The notes under the pieces: generated by a model
Seen by the model: the letters and a program-made list of their open reading frames with translations, nothing else
Database searches by the model: none
What the model was told of the DNA's origin: nothing
In this document: positions 10,961 to 21,372 of the stretch, in pieces
Layout: every line of letters starts with the position of its first letter
How positions within the stretch are numbered: position 1 is the stretch's first letter
DNA from: Lunularia cruciata
Lineage: Eukaryota > Streptophyta > Marchantiopsida > Lunulariales > Lunulariaceae
Assembly (NCBI GenBank): GCA_948567375.1
Contig: OX419755.1
Location: forward strand, 55,818,291-55,882,290
Length of the DNA stretch: 64,000 bases
Direction: 5' to 3'
Program-made: the position numbers and the translations under genes

Positions 10961-11815
10961 ATGTCTTTTACTCCTACTACAGTTATAGAGGATACTTGGG
11001 AGCCAAATCTTGGACTCAAGCTTACTAGAGAGGAAAGACGGAGGGTTTGGAGGTTCTTGAGGAGCCATGCAAGTTGTTTTGCCTTCAATATGAAGGATTT
11101 GGGTGCTCTGAAGGGACATGGTATACAGATTGAGCTGACTAGCAATACACCAATTTTCCAACGTCCTTATTGCTATAGTGACATGGAGAGAACATTGATT
11201 TAGAGCCGGAGTAGTGACCTTTTTGAGGTTGGTTTGGTGGAGATTTCACATGGAGATTATGCATTAGCAACAATGATGCCAACCAAGAAGGATATGCATG
11301 GCAACTAGACAAATAGGTGGATGTGTGGAGATTACCGTCCTATCAACCGACAGACCAGGGCTGATCGGTATGCCATGCCTACACCAGAGGAGATTTTTGA
11401 TGCAATTGGGCATGCAAATGTCTTCAATACTTTGGATCTTTGAGCGGGATATCATCAATTGCCAATCAAGGAGGAGGGTAAGTCCACGACAACATTCTGG
11501 GCTATTGATCCTCACGGCAAGGATGTGTTATATCAGTGGAGGTTCTTACCGTTTGGGTTAAAGAATGCTCTTGCCGAGTTCTGGAGGGTCATGGATAGGA
11601 TCCTAGCTGGATTGGATTTTGCTCGGTGTTATATTGATGACATTTTGGTCTATAGCACTCATGTGGAGGAGCATGAGAGACAATTGTTGGAGGTGTTTGA
11701 GAGGTTGAGGTCTCATGGACTCAATTACATCCTGGGAAGTGTAGCTTCTTCCATGAGTAGGTTGAGTATTTGGGTCACACTATCTACCCCGGAGGACTTG
11801 GTGTTCAGTAGACCA
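10961..11815 (+). pseudogene. Reverse transcriptase of D1
   Basis: It would copy element RNA into cDNA. The readable features are the N-terminal 'LTREERRRVWRFLRSH', 'GDYRPINRQTRADRYAMPTPEE' with the conserved Pro-Thr, 'FNTLDL-AGYHQLPI' (a TGA replaces one codon), 'FLPFGLKNA' and the catalytic YIDDILVYS (YIDD at 11630-11641), followed by 'THVEEHERQLLEVFERLRSHGL'. These are the usual seven RT blocks of Ty3/gypsy. Stops at 11202, 11308 and 11442 and a frame change near 11800 break it. D2a holds a partial second copy on the other strand (33087-33296). Confidence 0.88.
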
Positions 11816-12480
11816 AGGTGGAGGCTATTGCATGTATTCCTTGGCCTACGGATGTGAGTAGAGTGCGAGCATTCCTTGGGTTGGTGAACTTCTATCGCCG
11901 CTATGTTAGAAGATTTAGTGCCATTGCCAGTGCCTTGACAAAGTTGACCAAGCTTACACATGAGTGGTGTTGGGAAGATGAGCAGGAGAGAGCTTTCGTA
12001 GAGCTCAAGGAGAGGTTGATATCTGCTCCTATTTTGAGGAGACCAATCAAAGGATGACCATTTCAAGTTCATACTGATTGGAGTATGTTGGGGCTTGGAT
12101 CGGAGCTCACCTAGCATCATGATGAGGGGAAGGAGTTTGTGGTGGCCTATGCTAGTTGCTCCAACAATTCAGTGAAGTTGAAGTATAGTTCATATGAGGA
12201 AGAGTGCTTGGCAGCAGTTTGGGCAATAATACATTTTTGATGTTACCTATTTTGGTAACCTCTTCACTCTCATCATTGATCATCAACCACTAAAGTGGTT
12301 GATAGAGTCGGACGAGCTTTCAAGGAAGCTTGCATGATGGGCTTTGATTTTACAAGAGTATGATTTTATGGTTGTTACAAACTTGGAGTGGTGAACCGTG
12401 ATGCAGATGAGTTGAGTAGAAACCCATGTCCCAGCCAGCAAGATCAGACCAGAGCATGTTAGCATGGTGAGATAGATGAG
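11816..12480 (+). pseudogene. RT connection and RNase H of D1
   Basis: The segment opens with 'VEAIACIPWPTDVSRVRAFLGLVNFYRRYVRRFSAIA' at about 11818 (conserved thumb/connection), then 'WCWEDEQERAFVELKERL', 'VVAYASCSNNS' and 'LIIDHQPLKWLIE', the usual RNase H landmarks of gypsy elements. RNase H would remove the RNA strand of the hybrid. Several stops (12054, 12111, 12238) interrupt it. Matching pieces occur in D2a (3909-4048) and D2b (48225-48797). Confidence 0.8.
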
Positions 12481-12796
12481 GAGATAGTGCCAAGTTGGCA
12501 TGCATTTGCCTTTTTATGTATATTTTCTGAGGCTTTGGTGGTATCTCTCTCAGCCTATACAGGAGGAGTTATTGAGGTCACAGATCTAGAGAGTGAAGAT
12601 ATTGGTACTGTTCAGCGAGACATTCATGATGATGTCTTAATGATGGACTATCTTTGCACTGGTGTTGTGGGTGACACAATTGGGGCCAAGGAGAGAGACC
12701 ATGTTCTTCAGCAAGCCCAATGGTTCAGATTGGAGGGTAGACACCTTTTGCGTGTATGGGAGCATGGTAGAGTGCGAGTAGTACTACTTCCATCTT
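12481..12796 (+). pseudogene. D1 RNase H-integrase spacer
   Basis: A 103-codon open stretch (12487-12796) in the same frame as the integrase. It covers the end of the RNase H region and leads into the integrase zinc domain ('QQAQWFRLEGRHLLRVWEHG' is the customary pre-integrase block). No extra domain is seen. Confidence 0.55.
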
Positions 12797-13890
12797 AGAG
12801 ACCACAGTTGGTCCGTAATGCTCATGAGGAGCTAGGACATTTTGGAGTAAAGCATACATATAGCTTACTCTAGAGTCATTATTGGTGGCACGGTATGTAG
12901 ACCAAGGTACAACAGTTTTTTGCCAAATGTGTGGTTTGTGACCAAGTTAGAGCATCATTCAATGCTCCTATGCCATAGTTACACCCATTACATATCATGG
13001 GATTGGGTTACTATTGGAGTTTTGACTTTGCTGGACCTTTACCACTGACTGTGAGACATCATTGGTATGTTTTGGTGATGGTAGAGCACTTCTCCAAGTG
13101 GATTGAGTTGGTGGCACTTCTTGACAAGTCTAGTGAAGGGACAACTTACTCGTTCCTAGATCAAGTTCTTAGTCATTTTGGTGCACCAGCTGAGGTTTTG
13201 ACTGATCAGGGTATAGAGTTCTTGGGGGAGTTTCAGGTCTTGTGTGATAAGGCTTTGATTGATCATTGTACTACATCCCGAGATCACCATGAGGTAGATG
13301 GCTTAGCAGAGAGAGTGGTTCAGACGATGAAGAGAGGATTGCAAAAGTATGGTTTGCAGAGAGGCCACTTGGGAGATTGGGATCTCCAGTTACCTTGGTT
13401 GGCCATGGGCTATTGGTTCAGCCGGCAAGCCTCCTTAGCATCCTTCTCTCTATACTTTCTACTCTATCGACAAGACCCAAATTTGCTTGCAGCCATTCAT
13501 TGAGATGCTACTGTAGTTTTGGACTTGGATGACCCTGATGTATGGATGATTGCATGTTCTCAACGGGCAAAGATCTTTTGGAGAGTGATGCTGATGGCCT
13601 TTGAGAACTTGGCGATTGCTCAGCATAGAGATACTTTATGTCATGCTACCACTCGAGGAAGAGGTTATAGACCCTTGATCCAATGATTTCATCTAAGAGA
13701 CTATGTATATCTATAGTAGACAACACCGATGACACTTGATGTTTTGACATGCCGCACTATCTTGAGAGTGCGTGAGGTTTTGCCATCTGGAGTCCTTGTC
13801 TTAGAAGGACGTGATGGTGTTGTTTGGAAGATCATGTGCGCCATGCTACCTCCCAAACATTGATGGTTCTATGGATCCAAGCTTGGCACT
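12797..13890 (+). pseudogene. Integrase of D1 (HHCC and DDE core)
   Basis: It would insert the cDNA into host DNA. The HHCC finger is readable as 'NAHEELGHFGVKHTY' and 'CVVCDQVRA'. The catalytic core has 'SFDFAGPLPLT' (first Asp, about 13021), 'LTDQGIEFLGEF' (second Asp, about 13202) and the Glu in 'HHEVDGLAERVV'. The C-terminal part contains 'LRVREVLPSGVLVLEGRDGVVWK', typical of the SH3-like GPY/F region. The stretch 12997-13500 is open for 168 codons; stops and a frame change near 13830 spoil the rest. D2b has a homologous copy at 34911-36100. Confidence 0.85.
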
Positions 13891-13900
13891 TGTACATGCA

Positions 13901-14047
13901 GGCTTGAGGTGTATGTTATGTGGCTCTTCTGGTGGAACTACTACTATGTTAGTGTGTGATAGCTATTTGAGAGGATGGCATATGGCATGTATGACTCCTC
14001 CCCTCATGGTGGTTCCTCAAGGACAATAGTTATGTCCTAGCTATACT
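13901..14047 (+). pseudogene. PHD-type zinc finger at the C-terminus of the D1 integrase
   Basis: PHD fingers are C4-H-C3 zinc modules that usually read histone H3 tails. The pattern here is Cys 13910, Cys 13919, Cys 13955, Tyr 13964 (Cys expected), His 13979 in 'RGWH', Cys 13988, then 'MTPPLMVVPQG', a TAG where Trp is usual, Cys 14033 and Tyr 14042 (Cys expected). Spacings match the PHD family, including the conserved G-W-H-x2-C and P-P-L-x2-V-P-x-G. D2b (34770-34910) keeps Cys at both positions that D1 has as Tyr, and loses a different one. The finger follows the integrase in the same polyprotein, where chromoviruses carry a chromodomain. Confidence 0.82.
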
Positions 14048-14219
14048 TGACCTAGAGCTAGTTCATTTTTTATATAGTATAGATTGAAGACAGACAACTA
14101 ATGATAGGGCTCCATAGCACCTGGCCTCCTAATCTTTGCCCATTATAGAGTATACCATATACTTAGAGTAGATGGTTATCTAGAGTTAGAGGGACCTAAC
14201 CGCCAGCTAGGGGGCCAAT
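14048..14219 (+). other. D1 3' untranslated region with purine-rich tract
   Basis: A short noncoding stretch after the PHD finger. It ends in 'agctagggggccaat' (D2b: 'ctaggaggaaat' in element orientation), a plausible polypurine tract. In both copies the tract sits just before a 107-bp extra copy of the LTR tail rather than directly before the LTR. Confidence 0.45.
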
Positions 14220-14326
14220 TGTGGCACTTTAGAGTCAATATATGACTTATGTGTGAGTTGCGCTTCTATAATGTATGATGTTGACAATGATGTATGTTGT
14301 GTAGTGATGTATATATGCACAACAAC
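14220..14326 (+). repeat. Extra 107-bp copy of the D LTR tail
   Basis: The segment TGTGGCACTTTAGAG...CACAACAA repeats the last 105 bp of the LTR (14778-14882). The same extra copy, also 107 bp, precedes the LTR of D2b (34488-34594), so it is a family trait and not a local duplication in D1. Confidence 0.75.
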
Positions 14327-14882
14327 TGTCACGCCATTTGTAGTGTCGCATCTAGATGCTCAGACATTGGAGTTCTAGTGATAGTAGTTAGAGTTATTTC
14401 AATAGTTTCTCAGAGACTACTTTTTGATGGTCAGATTTTGTGTTTGGGGTACTGACTTCACGGTAGAGCCCACTGTCACTTTGCACTGTTTGCACCGTCA
14501 AGTGTGCCATCAGCGGGACTGTTAGGGTTCATACCTAGCTCAAGTCCAAGGGGTATACTTCTAAAGTGCAGCTCCAGAGAGCTCACTTCTCTGATGTTGA
14601 GCCTTTGAGTTCCTGGCTATGGTGGATAGAGGCCGGCGAGCGTCACCTGGATTCTCTATGATGGAGTGGGTGTGACTTGAATGTAATCAGTGCCCAATTG
14701 TTGGCATTTTAAAGAGTGACGGATCAAGTACTGATCTGAGTTGAGTTGAGTTGAGAGTGGTAAACAATTTGATTAATTATGACACTTTAGAGTCTATGTA
14801 TGACTTATGTGTGAGTTGTGCTTCTATAGTGTATGATGTTGATAATGATGTATGTTGTGTAACGATGTATATGTGCATAACA
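14327..14882 (+). repeat. 3' LTR of D1
   Basis: A 556-bp LTR, TGTCACGCC...CATAACA. Its right end meets the resumed C LTR at AATTC, giving the TSD partner. D2b has an LTR of the same 556-bp length (33932-34487), which supports these limits. Confidence 0.8.
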
Positions 14883-15934
14883 AATTCTACTATATCTTCA
14901 TCAAGAATTGTAATTGAAAGCATGGGTACACTATCTACGCCTTCAATTTGTAACCCACTTTTCCTTAATTGCTCATGTAACTAACCCAAAGACACTTACT
15001 GTCTGATCTTACACTTTAGGTTCCTTCACTACTACTATTTCTCTTCTAATTTTGTCCTATCTTCAATCAGTCCAAAATTAAAATCATGGGTATCCTAAAT
15101 ATCTTCTTTCCCTACTCTAACTTCCTCTAATCCCTCTAGCAAGACTCCCAAAGTCACCTTCACTACACTCTGAGGTCCAACTGCCTCAAGTTGAATCATA
15201 TTTGTCTTGAGGCAAAGTCCTTAGACCCAAAGTCATGTAAACCCAAAGTCCAAAATCCAAAGTCCAAAGTTCAAAGTCCCAAAGACACCAACCCGAAGGA
15301 CCTCAACCCGAAGTCCTTCAACTACTTTGTACATCTACTCATGGAACTTCAAATGCTTCTAACTTCTTCTACAAACCTCCAAACTCTACAATTTTGATAG
15401 CAATGGAAAACCTTGAACAAGACAATTCCAACAAAATATGGCATGTATGATTTGGACGTGTTGTTATTGAGATACATCCCCCGTAGTAATCCTGACCTGC
15501 AACCTTCCATTCCTCCTTCGGGTCTGCACTCTTTTGGGTCTGATCCAATCCAAGCCCATCTTCTTCTAACACAAAGTTGACTTCCTTGAGAGCTTGATCA
15601 AAACACACGTTTCTCTTGGTTTCTTCTCCATTTGGTTTCAGCAAGACACTTCTTCTTTAAAACTCATCCAAAATGAAAATTTTGGTACCATAGTAAGCTT
15701 GGTTAGCTTTATCAAGGACTTGGCACTAAATCCTCTAACATGGCGGTGATAGAAGTTTACCATCCCAAGGAATGCTTGCACTATACTCACATCCATAGGC
15801 TAAGGAATACATGCAATAGCCTCCACCTTGGTTTGCTGAACATCAAGTCCTCTAGGGTAGATAGTGTGACCTAAATACTCAACTTGCTTGTGGAAGAACC
15901 CACACTTTCTAGGATGTAATTTGAGTTCATGAGA

Positions 15935-18900
15935 TGTGACAACCCGGCAAATATCACTTTTGCAGTAATTGGGTAATAAAGTTCATTCCTACAGAGATAC
16001 AAATCAGAATTGGTCAAATACAAAATCAAACAATAACATGTAGTTCATCTTGATGTCCTCTTTAATCTCTCAAGTAGAAACTACACCTAGAAGAGAGTAA
16101 CAAGCTCACAATCTTGACAACTTGTCACGCATTCACACTCCTTAATCACAACATAGCAAATTCTATCCAAACAATTCTTGATTGTGATGATTCAGATTCT
16201 CTTAAAGACTGCACTTCACTATGAAAACAACTTTGTCTCAGAATTGTGTTCCACCCCTCCACTAAAGGCACAACTTCCTCGATCAAAATTGCTTCACATC
16301 AACTTCACGCTGCACTCACAAATGCAAAATACTACCAACACTACAATTCCTCTTAGATCTGTCAAGGCACTACTCCGATTGCACTCCACTCAAGATCACA
16401 CATACACAATGAAGATCAAGGCTACAGAATCCAACATCCAACAAACACATTGACTTGCACTTCAAATTTCTCCCAACACTCACAAACATAGACATAGAGT
16501 TGATACTCGGAATTAAGCTCAAGCAACGAGCACTAAAAACAACACTTCACTTTATCTATCTTCAGAAATATGAATAATGAACAACATAACATTGCAAATG
16601 CCACTCTTAAATAGTGAAGCAAACGACAGTTCTAACAAAAATACCATTCTACAATAGCTCTTCTAACAAGCAGATCCAAATTGATAATGCAACCCTTCAT
16701 ATTTGCCTCTTCAAATCTCAAATCTATTTCTACCCCTATCCGATGTCTACCTCGTCATCGGCTTTCAAACTCAATGATCCTCCTATCACTTCTCCTTCTT
16801 CAGATATATTTGATTCTACCAAATCCTTCACTATTTCTACTATCTCTTCACTACAATATACAATTGAGGTCATGGGTAATCCATCTACTTCTTTATCTTC
16901 TGACCCACTCTTCTCTAATGTGTCAAATAACAAGTCCAAAGACATCTAAATTCCTACTTCTGCAACATCAGACTTCCTCTCCTCTATCACACTACTCTTG
17001 ATTCTCTCTAACTCTAACTTGACTAAATCTAATATGAGACTGACATTGTCTCCTACTTCTAAAATCTTCTGATCTTCTCGCTCCCTTAATTGGATCAGTA
17101 AAGTGTTCATATCCACATCTTTGGCTTTCCTCTTCCAAGTTTCTTGTACAAGCAACTTTAACCTGTGTAGACGTGCTTCTTCCAATCTCCCTTCAGCCTC
17201 TATACTCAAGATTGCTTGTAAATTTCTTGCAACTTCTCTTACTCATTCCAACTCATAACCTTGAGATGGCTTTGCCTTCAACTCTGCGCGGTACATCTTC
17301 AACTCATCTTCGTACTCAGCAGCAAGCATCTTCTTCTCCTCCGCATATTGTGAACTCTGTAACTCAGCACTTTGTACCAGCTTGTGCAATCTTTCTTCTT
17401 CTCGATGCTTGACTGCCAACTCTCTCTGCCATGCTTGATCCTTCTTGGCTGCACTCTTCCTCAAGCTTTCCAACTCCTGCTCGATTATTGCAGCCATTGC
17501 CTTCACATGAATACTTTTGATGTGCACATCACTGACCTCCTCTTTCATCTTGGTCAGCAACATTGCTTGCTCTTTCAATTCTTTGGCTTGCTTTTGCAGT
17601 TCCTTACCTCTTGACTCAAAACTTTCTTGCAACTTCTTGAAAGTCTTCTTCTTCAAGACTGCATCCACCTGAAGTTCTTCAACTTCTTCATCTCTTTGGA
17701 CTACATGCTCCTGCAAACTCCTCACTTCAACCAGTAGATACTTCACCACCTACAACTCATTTTTTGCATTCAAACAATCTTGGGGAGTTACCCTCTGGTG
17801 CTCCTTCAACAGTTCCAACAATGGAGTGATAACCTTTGATAGATACTGTATTCCGCCAAAGTTCTCTTCATCTTCAGCCCCATCTTTGTACTTCACCTCT
17901 TCTATCGGCTCCTTATGCCAAAGTTGTGATCTTTGTATCTTCAAAGATGCTGCTTTTGAGCTTCCTTCTTCCTTACCTACTGAACTTGGCACCGTAGAGT
18001 ACTCCTTCTATCTTTCAGCCCCCTTCTCTTCCACAACTAGGGCTACGCAATGATTTGTCTTTCATGGTACACTATCAATCATCTCATGACAAGCTTCACC
18101 CACTCCAACCAATTGTTGAACCTTGTGTTCCTCCTCACTCTCACTTCCAGATTCCTCACTTTGTAAGGTGAGTTTGTCTTCTTTTGAGTCCTCTCCTTGA
18201 GACTTTGTCTCCCCTTTAGACTCGGTTTCGGATGGTGCTTCTTTCACCATCTTCTTACTTTGCAGAACCAGTCTTTGGGTCTTTCTTTGTGCTAGAGGTG
18301 ACTTTGTATCTTTGGGTTTACTGCGCTTCTTCTTCTTTGGGCTTGTGACTTCTTCCATCTTCCATTGTCCTGTCCTCAAGAAGTGATCATCATTGCCTTG
18401 CAGGTGTGCCATATATTGTTGCTCTTCTTCATCCGCTTCTCGTCTCAAATTAGGATGGAAATGTGACACCATGCAACACCTCTCCTCTACTATCAGCAAG
18501 TTCAACCCAAAGTAGAAGTGTGCTGCAAACGGTGCAAAATAATGTGGAGGTAAACCTGTCCTCCAATTGACCACCATCTGCCTTGTTTGTTGGTGAAAAT
18601 ACTTTGCCCAGTTCACCTTCACTCCTACAAACATCTGGTGGAAAAAGACCGCTTGCTGCATGTTCACATAAGTCATTCATTCTGGTTTGAACATGGACAT
18701 TATTGTCCCCACAATACTTTGTTTAATTAGGTCCCAATAGGACTCCACCTTGTAACCATTTGTTGTACGCGGAGCAAAGAACAAATTTGGGATCTCTACC
18801 GTCTCCTTTGCAACATCACACTTCCGATAGAAGGTGATCCCCGTCAGTTCTCTTGCTTCCATCCCCAGCACTAACCTCCAATCTGACTCAATCTATCAAG

Positions 18901-19681
18901 CCGGATTTCCTCTCTTCCCTTTGACTTCGGGGCCTTCCTCACAATTACTAGCAGCTATCTCTACCATGACTCTTGGGAAACTAAAATTCCAGTTCCATGC
19001 TAAGAAAGTAATACAAAGTCTATTCAAGACTTTGATTCTTGCTAGACATCCAACCTACAATTAGAAATACTTTGCACTGCCAGAGCATTCGTGACCTTCT
19101 TTGCCATGATCTGCTCTCTTGTTCTTTGGCACTGGAAAACTATTCCCTCTCTTGGACAAGACACTCTAACCCCTTCTAGATTTTGGAAAATTTCACTCTC
19201 AATTGGCTTCCTGACATGCATTACTGCAAGACGACTACTCAGAGGGATTGGAAATTTACTTGACATATTCAAGTTGTCCATGTGCAATTGCAATTTTATA
19301 TTACCCCAAATTGTAGTCATTCTTCAGTCAATTTCAAAATTGACTTCCTCTTCTTTTGCGTGTTGCTGTCCTGTCACTATCAAGACATGCTTCTTCTGCC
19401 TCCGTTGCTTCTTGAAGTGTACTTTCTTGCCATGTACCAAGGTTGTTAGATAGTCTCTGTATTGGCCTCTATTTCCCAATCCAAAGATGATGCTCTTCAG
19501 ACTTCTTTCTTTGTACTCCTCTCTTGAGTACCTCCATCATCAGATCCAAAGTTGACTTCTTTGGATTTCCTCTGAAGACACTCCCATCCATTCCTTCTTT
19601 CACAATTCAGCTTTCTTTGCTTACTTCTTTTCCCAAATGCTAATAAACAGGAAAAAAAACAAAAAATATGAGTGTCCCTGC
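15935..19681 (-). repeat. 3' LTR of element C (3.75 kb, ORF-bearing)
   Basis: Left end on the + strand is TGTGACAACCC (15935). The right end is reached at 19681, where the minus strand reads TGCAGGGACACTCATATTTTTTG, related to the TGTGGTACCCACATTTT termini of the solo C LTRs. Its length, 3747 bp, agrees with the TSD-bounded solo copy of 3786 bp. The integrase C-terminus runs directly up to this border. The terminal 757 bp (15935-16691) are noncoding; a TATA-like 'ctatttaag' (minus strand, about 16606-16614) may mark the promoter. Confidence 0.78.
16736..19320 (-). pseudogene. LTR-encoded coiled-coil ORF (copy in the 3' LTR of C)
   Basis: Function unknown. This is the same protein as at 27040-29670. 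Readable minus-strand pieces are the N-terminus (19320-19042, 'MSSKFPIPLSSRL'), a domain at 18871-18450 with 'FFAPRTTNGYKVESYWDLIK', 'QAVFFHQMFVGVKVNWAKYFH' and 'PPHYFAPFAAHFYFGLNLL', a Lys/Ser/Glu-rich segment (18450-18062), then a long coiled coil (17992-16736) rich in Glu, Lys, Leu and Gln. Stops and frame changes break it. Lying in U3, it would be present in the 3' end of genomic RNA and could be expressed from a subgenomic message. Confidence 0.72.
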
Positions 19682-20852
19682 AAAAACCGACAACCGGTTC
19701 TTTATTCAAAGTTGGGTCCGTGGTCCAATATTTTCTAACCCTCCACCCGTTTACTCAAGTGGCAAAAGGATTGCTGTCCAGGTCTACAAGTTGAATAGAG
19801 CTATTGGCATATATGTCCATAACACGGTATGGCACTATCCACCCCAAATGTAGTTTCCTTGGAAAAAATATGTGACGATTGTCATATAACAACACCAAGT
19901 CCCCTTCTTGAACAGCCAAAGGCTTGATTCTTTTATTGTGCCTGACCTTCTACTGTTCTTGGACTTCCTTTGTGGTTTGCATTGCATCGTCCCTTTCCTC
20001 TTCTAACCACATCAGTTGATGGATCCAAAGATCCTAGCTTTCTTCCTCTGACAATCGTTCTTTGCAAAGAATCCAATATGTCGGTACTTCAAATTCAACT
20101 GGTAGTATGGGATGCAATCCGTATGTTGGGAAATAAGGAGTTTTCTTGGTAGTAATCTTTTCAGTTGTTCTATATGCCCACAAAGCTGTAGGTAACTTTG
20201 TGTCCCAATCATAGGTATAATTGATTGTCACCTTATTCAAAATTTTGCACAACAATCCATTGGCCTTCTCTGTGAGTCCATTCGCTTTAAGGTTGTAAGG
20301 CGTGGTCTTCCAATGTTTAATTTGGAAGTACTTGGTTAATGCTTCCACCATTGGGTTCAAAAAATGAGTTCCTCGATCACCAACCAATTCTAGAGGTCAC
20401 CCGTAACGCGAAATGATGTTTTGGAAGAAAAATTCTGCAACTGTTTTCGCATCATCTCTTCGTGTTGCCTCTGCTTCTACCATATTGGTTGCATAATCAG
20501 TGCATACCAAGATGTATCTCTTCCTCATGACTCTAATCATTGGTTGAATGGGACACACAAAATCAATACCCCATTTCTCAAATGGGGCCAATGGCAAAAT
20601 TTGTTTCAAAGGCCACTGGGAAGTGGCCGTCAATTTCCTTGTTCTTTGATAGGCATTACAACTCCAAATATATGCGTAAGTATCTTTATACATCGTAGGC
20701 CACCAATACCCTGCTGAAAGAATTTTCTTCACCGTATTTTTTAGGGCATAGTGTCCTCCCAATGCTTCAAAGTGTAAGGATTCAATGACTCCTCCGACTT
20801 CATATGCCTCCAAACATCCTCGAAGTACTTCATCTTTGCCCATCTTAAACAA
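19682..20852 (-). pseudogene. Integrase of element C
   Basis: It would join cDNA to host DNA. The minus strand shows the zinc-domain blocks 'HFEALGGHYALKNTVKKILSA' and 'CNAYQRTRK' (first Cys of the CxxC and a changed second), the core start 'KWGIDFVCPIQP' near 20580, 'CTDYATNMVEAEATRRDDAKTVAEFF', 'VGDRGTHFLNPMVEAL' near 20380, and 'NLKANGLTEKANGLL' with the third acidic residue. After about 20000 the C-terminal part reads 'HNKRIKPLAVQEGDLVLLYD' and 'NGSRVRKYW'-like sequence and ends at the LTR border. Stops occur at about 20396 and 19950. Confidence 0.8.
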
Positions 20853-20885
20853 AATGTTGTGTCTTAATTGGTACGGTCCTATCTT

Positions 20886-21372
20886 CTAGGGAAAGACTGC
20901 CCTTTGCTCCGGGTCTAGCCACTCAAGACAATGACACATATGCAGATAGTGATATTTGGCCGCATACCTTGTACTTTGAACAACCATTAGATGATATAGC
21001 TCTTCATCAGAAAACCGATCATCAACTTCCAAGTCTTGGTCTTGAGTTTCTAACCTGGATAGAAGTCTGCATTTGAATGCAAAGCTCCTTTCCTTACTTG
21101 TACAATGTATGTGAATTCTTGTAACAACAAGATCCATCTTGCAATTTGCTTGAACAAATCTGCATAATGGTCAACATAGAAGACAACTTGTATCCCAACA
21201 AGTAGTGGCAAAATTTCTTGCAAGCATACACCATTCTGAGTGCTTCTTGTACAGTCATTGAATAGTTCTTTTCTGAGAGTGATAATTGTTAGTTGGCATA
21301 ATCAACCGAATAGTCCTTCTTCTTCTTGTCCTTTTGAATTAAGACAACTCAATTGCCATGGACAAAGTGTCA
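20886..21372 (-). pseudogene. RNase H region of element C
   Basis: Decayed RNase H and pre-integrase sequence ('MDLVVTRIHIHCTSKERSFAFKC' and 'DRFSDEELYHLMVVQS' are readable at 21137-20886). On its upstream side it is cut by the solo A LTR at 21373-21996, which inserted just after the 'FHVYVD' block of RNase H. Confidence 0.55.

Larger units (their letters stand above)
5119..14882 (+). mobile_element. Family D retrotransposon D1 (gag-PR-DNA methyltransferase-RT-RH-IN-PHD)
   Basis: A 9.76-kb Ty3/gypsy-type element on the + strand, inserted in a short solo C LTR. The left flank TAATT (5114-5118) and right flank AATT (14883-14886) fit a TSD with one base lost. Domain order (PR, RT, RNase H, then integrase) is that of Ty3/gypsy. 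Two modules are unusual: a DNMT3-like cytosine methyltransferase between protease and RT, and a PHD-type finger after the integrase. The coding region once formed a long gag-pol frame and is now broken by many TAG/TGA stops and a few indels, so this copy cannot be autonomous. No chromodomain was seen. Confidence 0.88.
4049..15692 (-). mobile_element. Solo LTR of family C, short form, split by D1
   Basis: The two parts, 4049-5118 and 14883-15692, total about 1.88 kb and align end to end with the short C LTR at 2004-3908. The ends are TATGACAAC and GGTACCATA (both decayed from TG/CA). The flanks are GTAAA (4044-4048) and GTAAG (15693-15697). D2a's undisturbed sequence would read GTAAG, so the left TSD carries one change. 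Family D element D1 inserted into this LTR. Confidence 0.8.

Noticed and set aside
14220..14766. A D LTR running from the purine tract to GTAAACA
   Set aside because: The insertion borders seen at 5119 and 14882 (TSD AATT), and at 33932 in D2b, require the LTR to start at TGTCACGCC and end at CATAACA. The upstream tail copy is therefore treated as extra.
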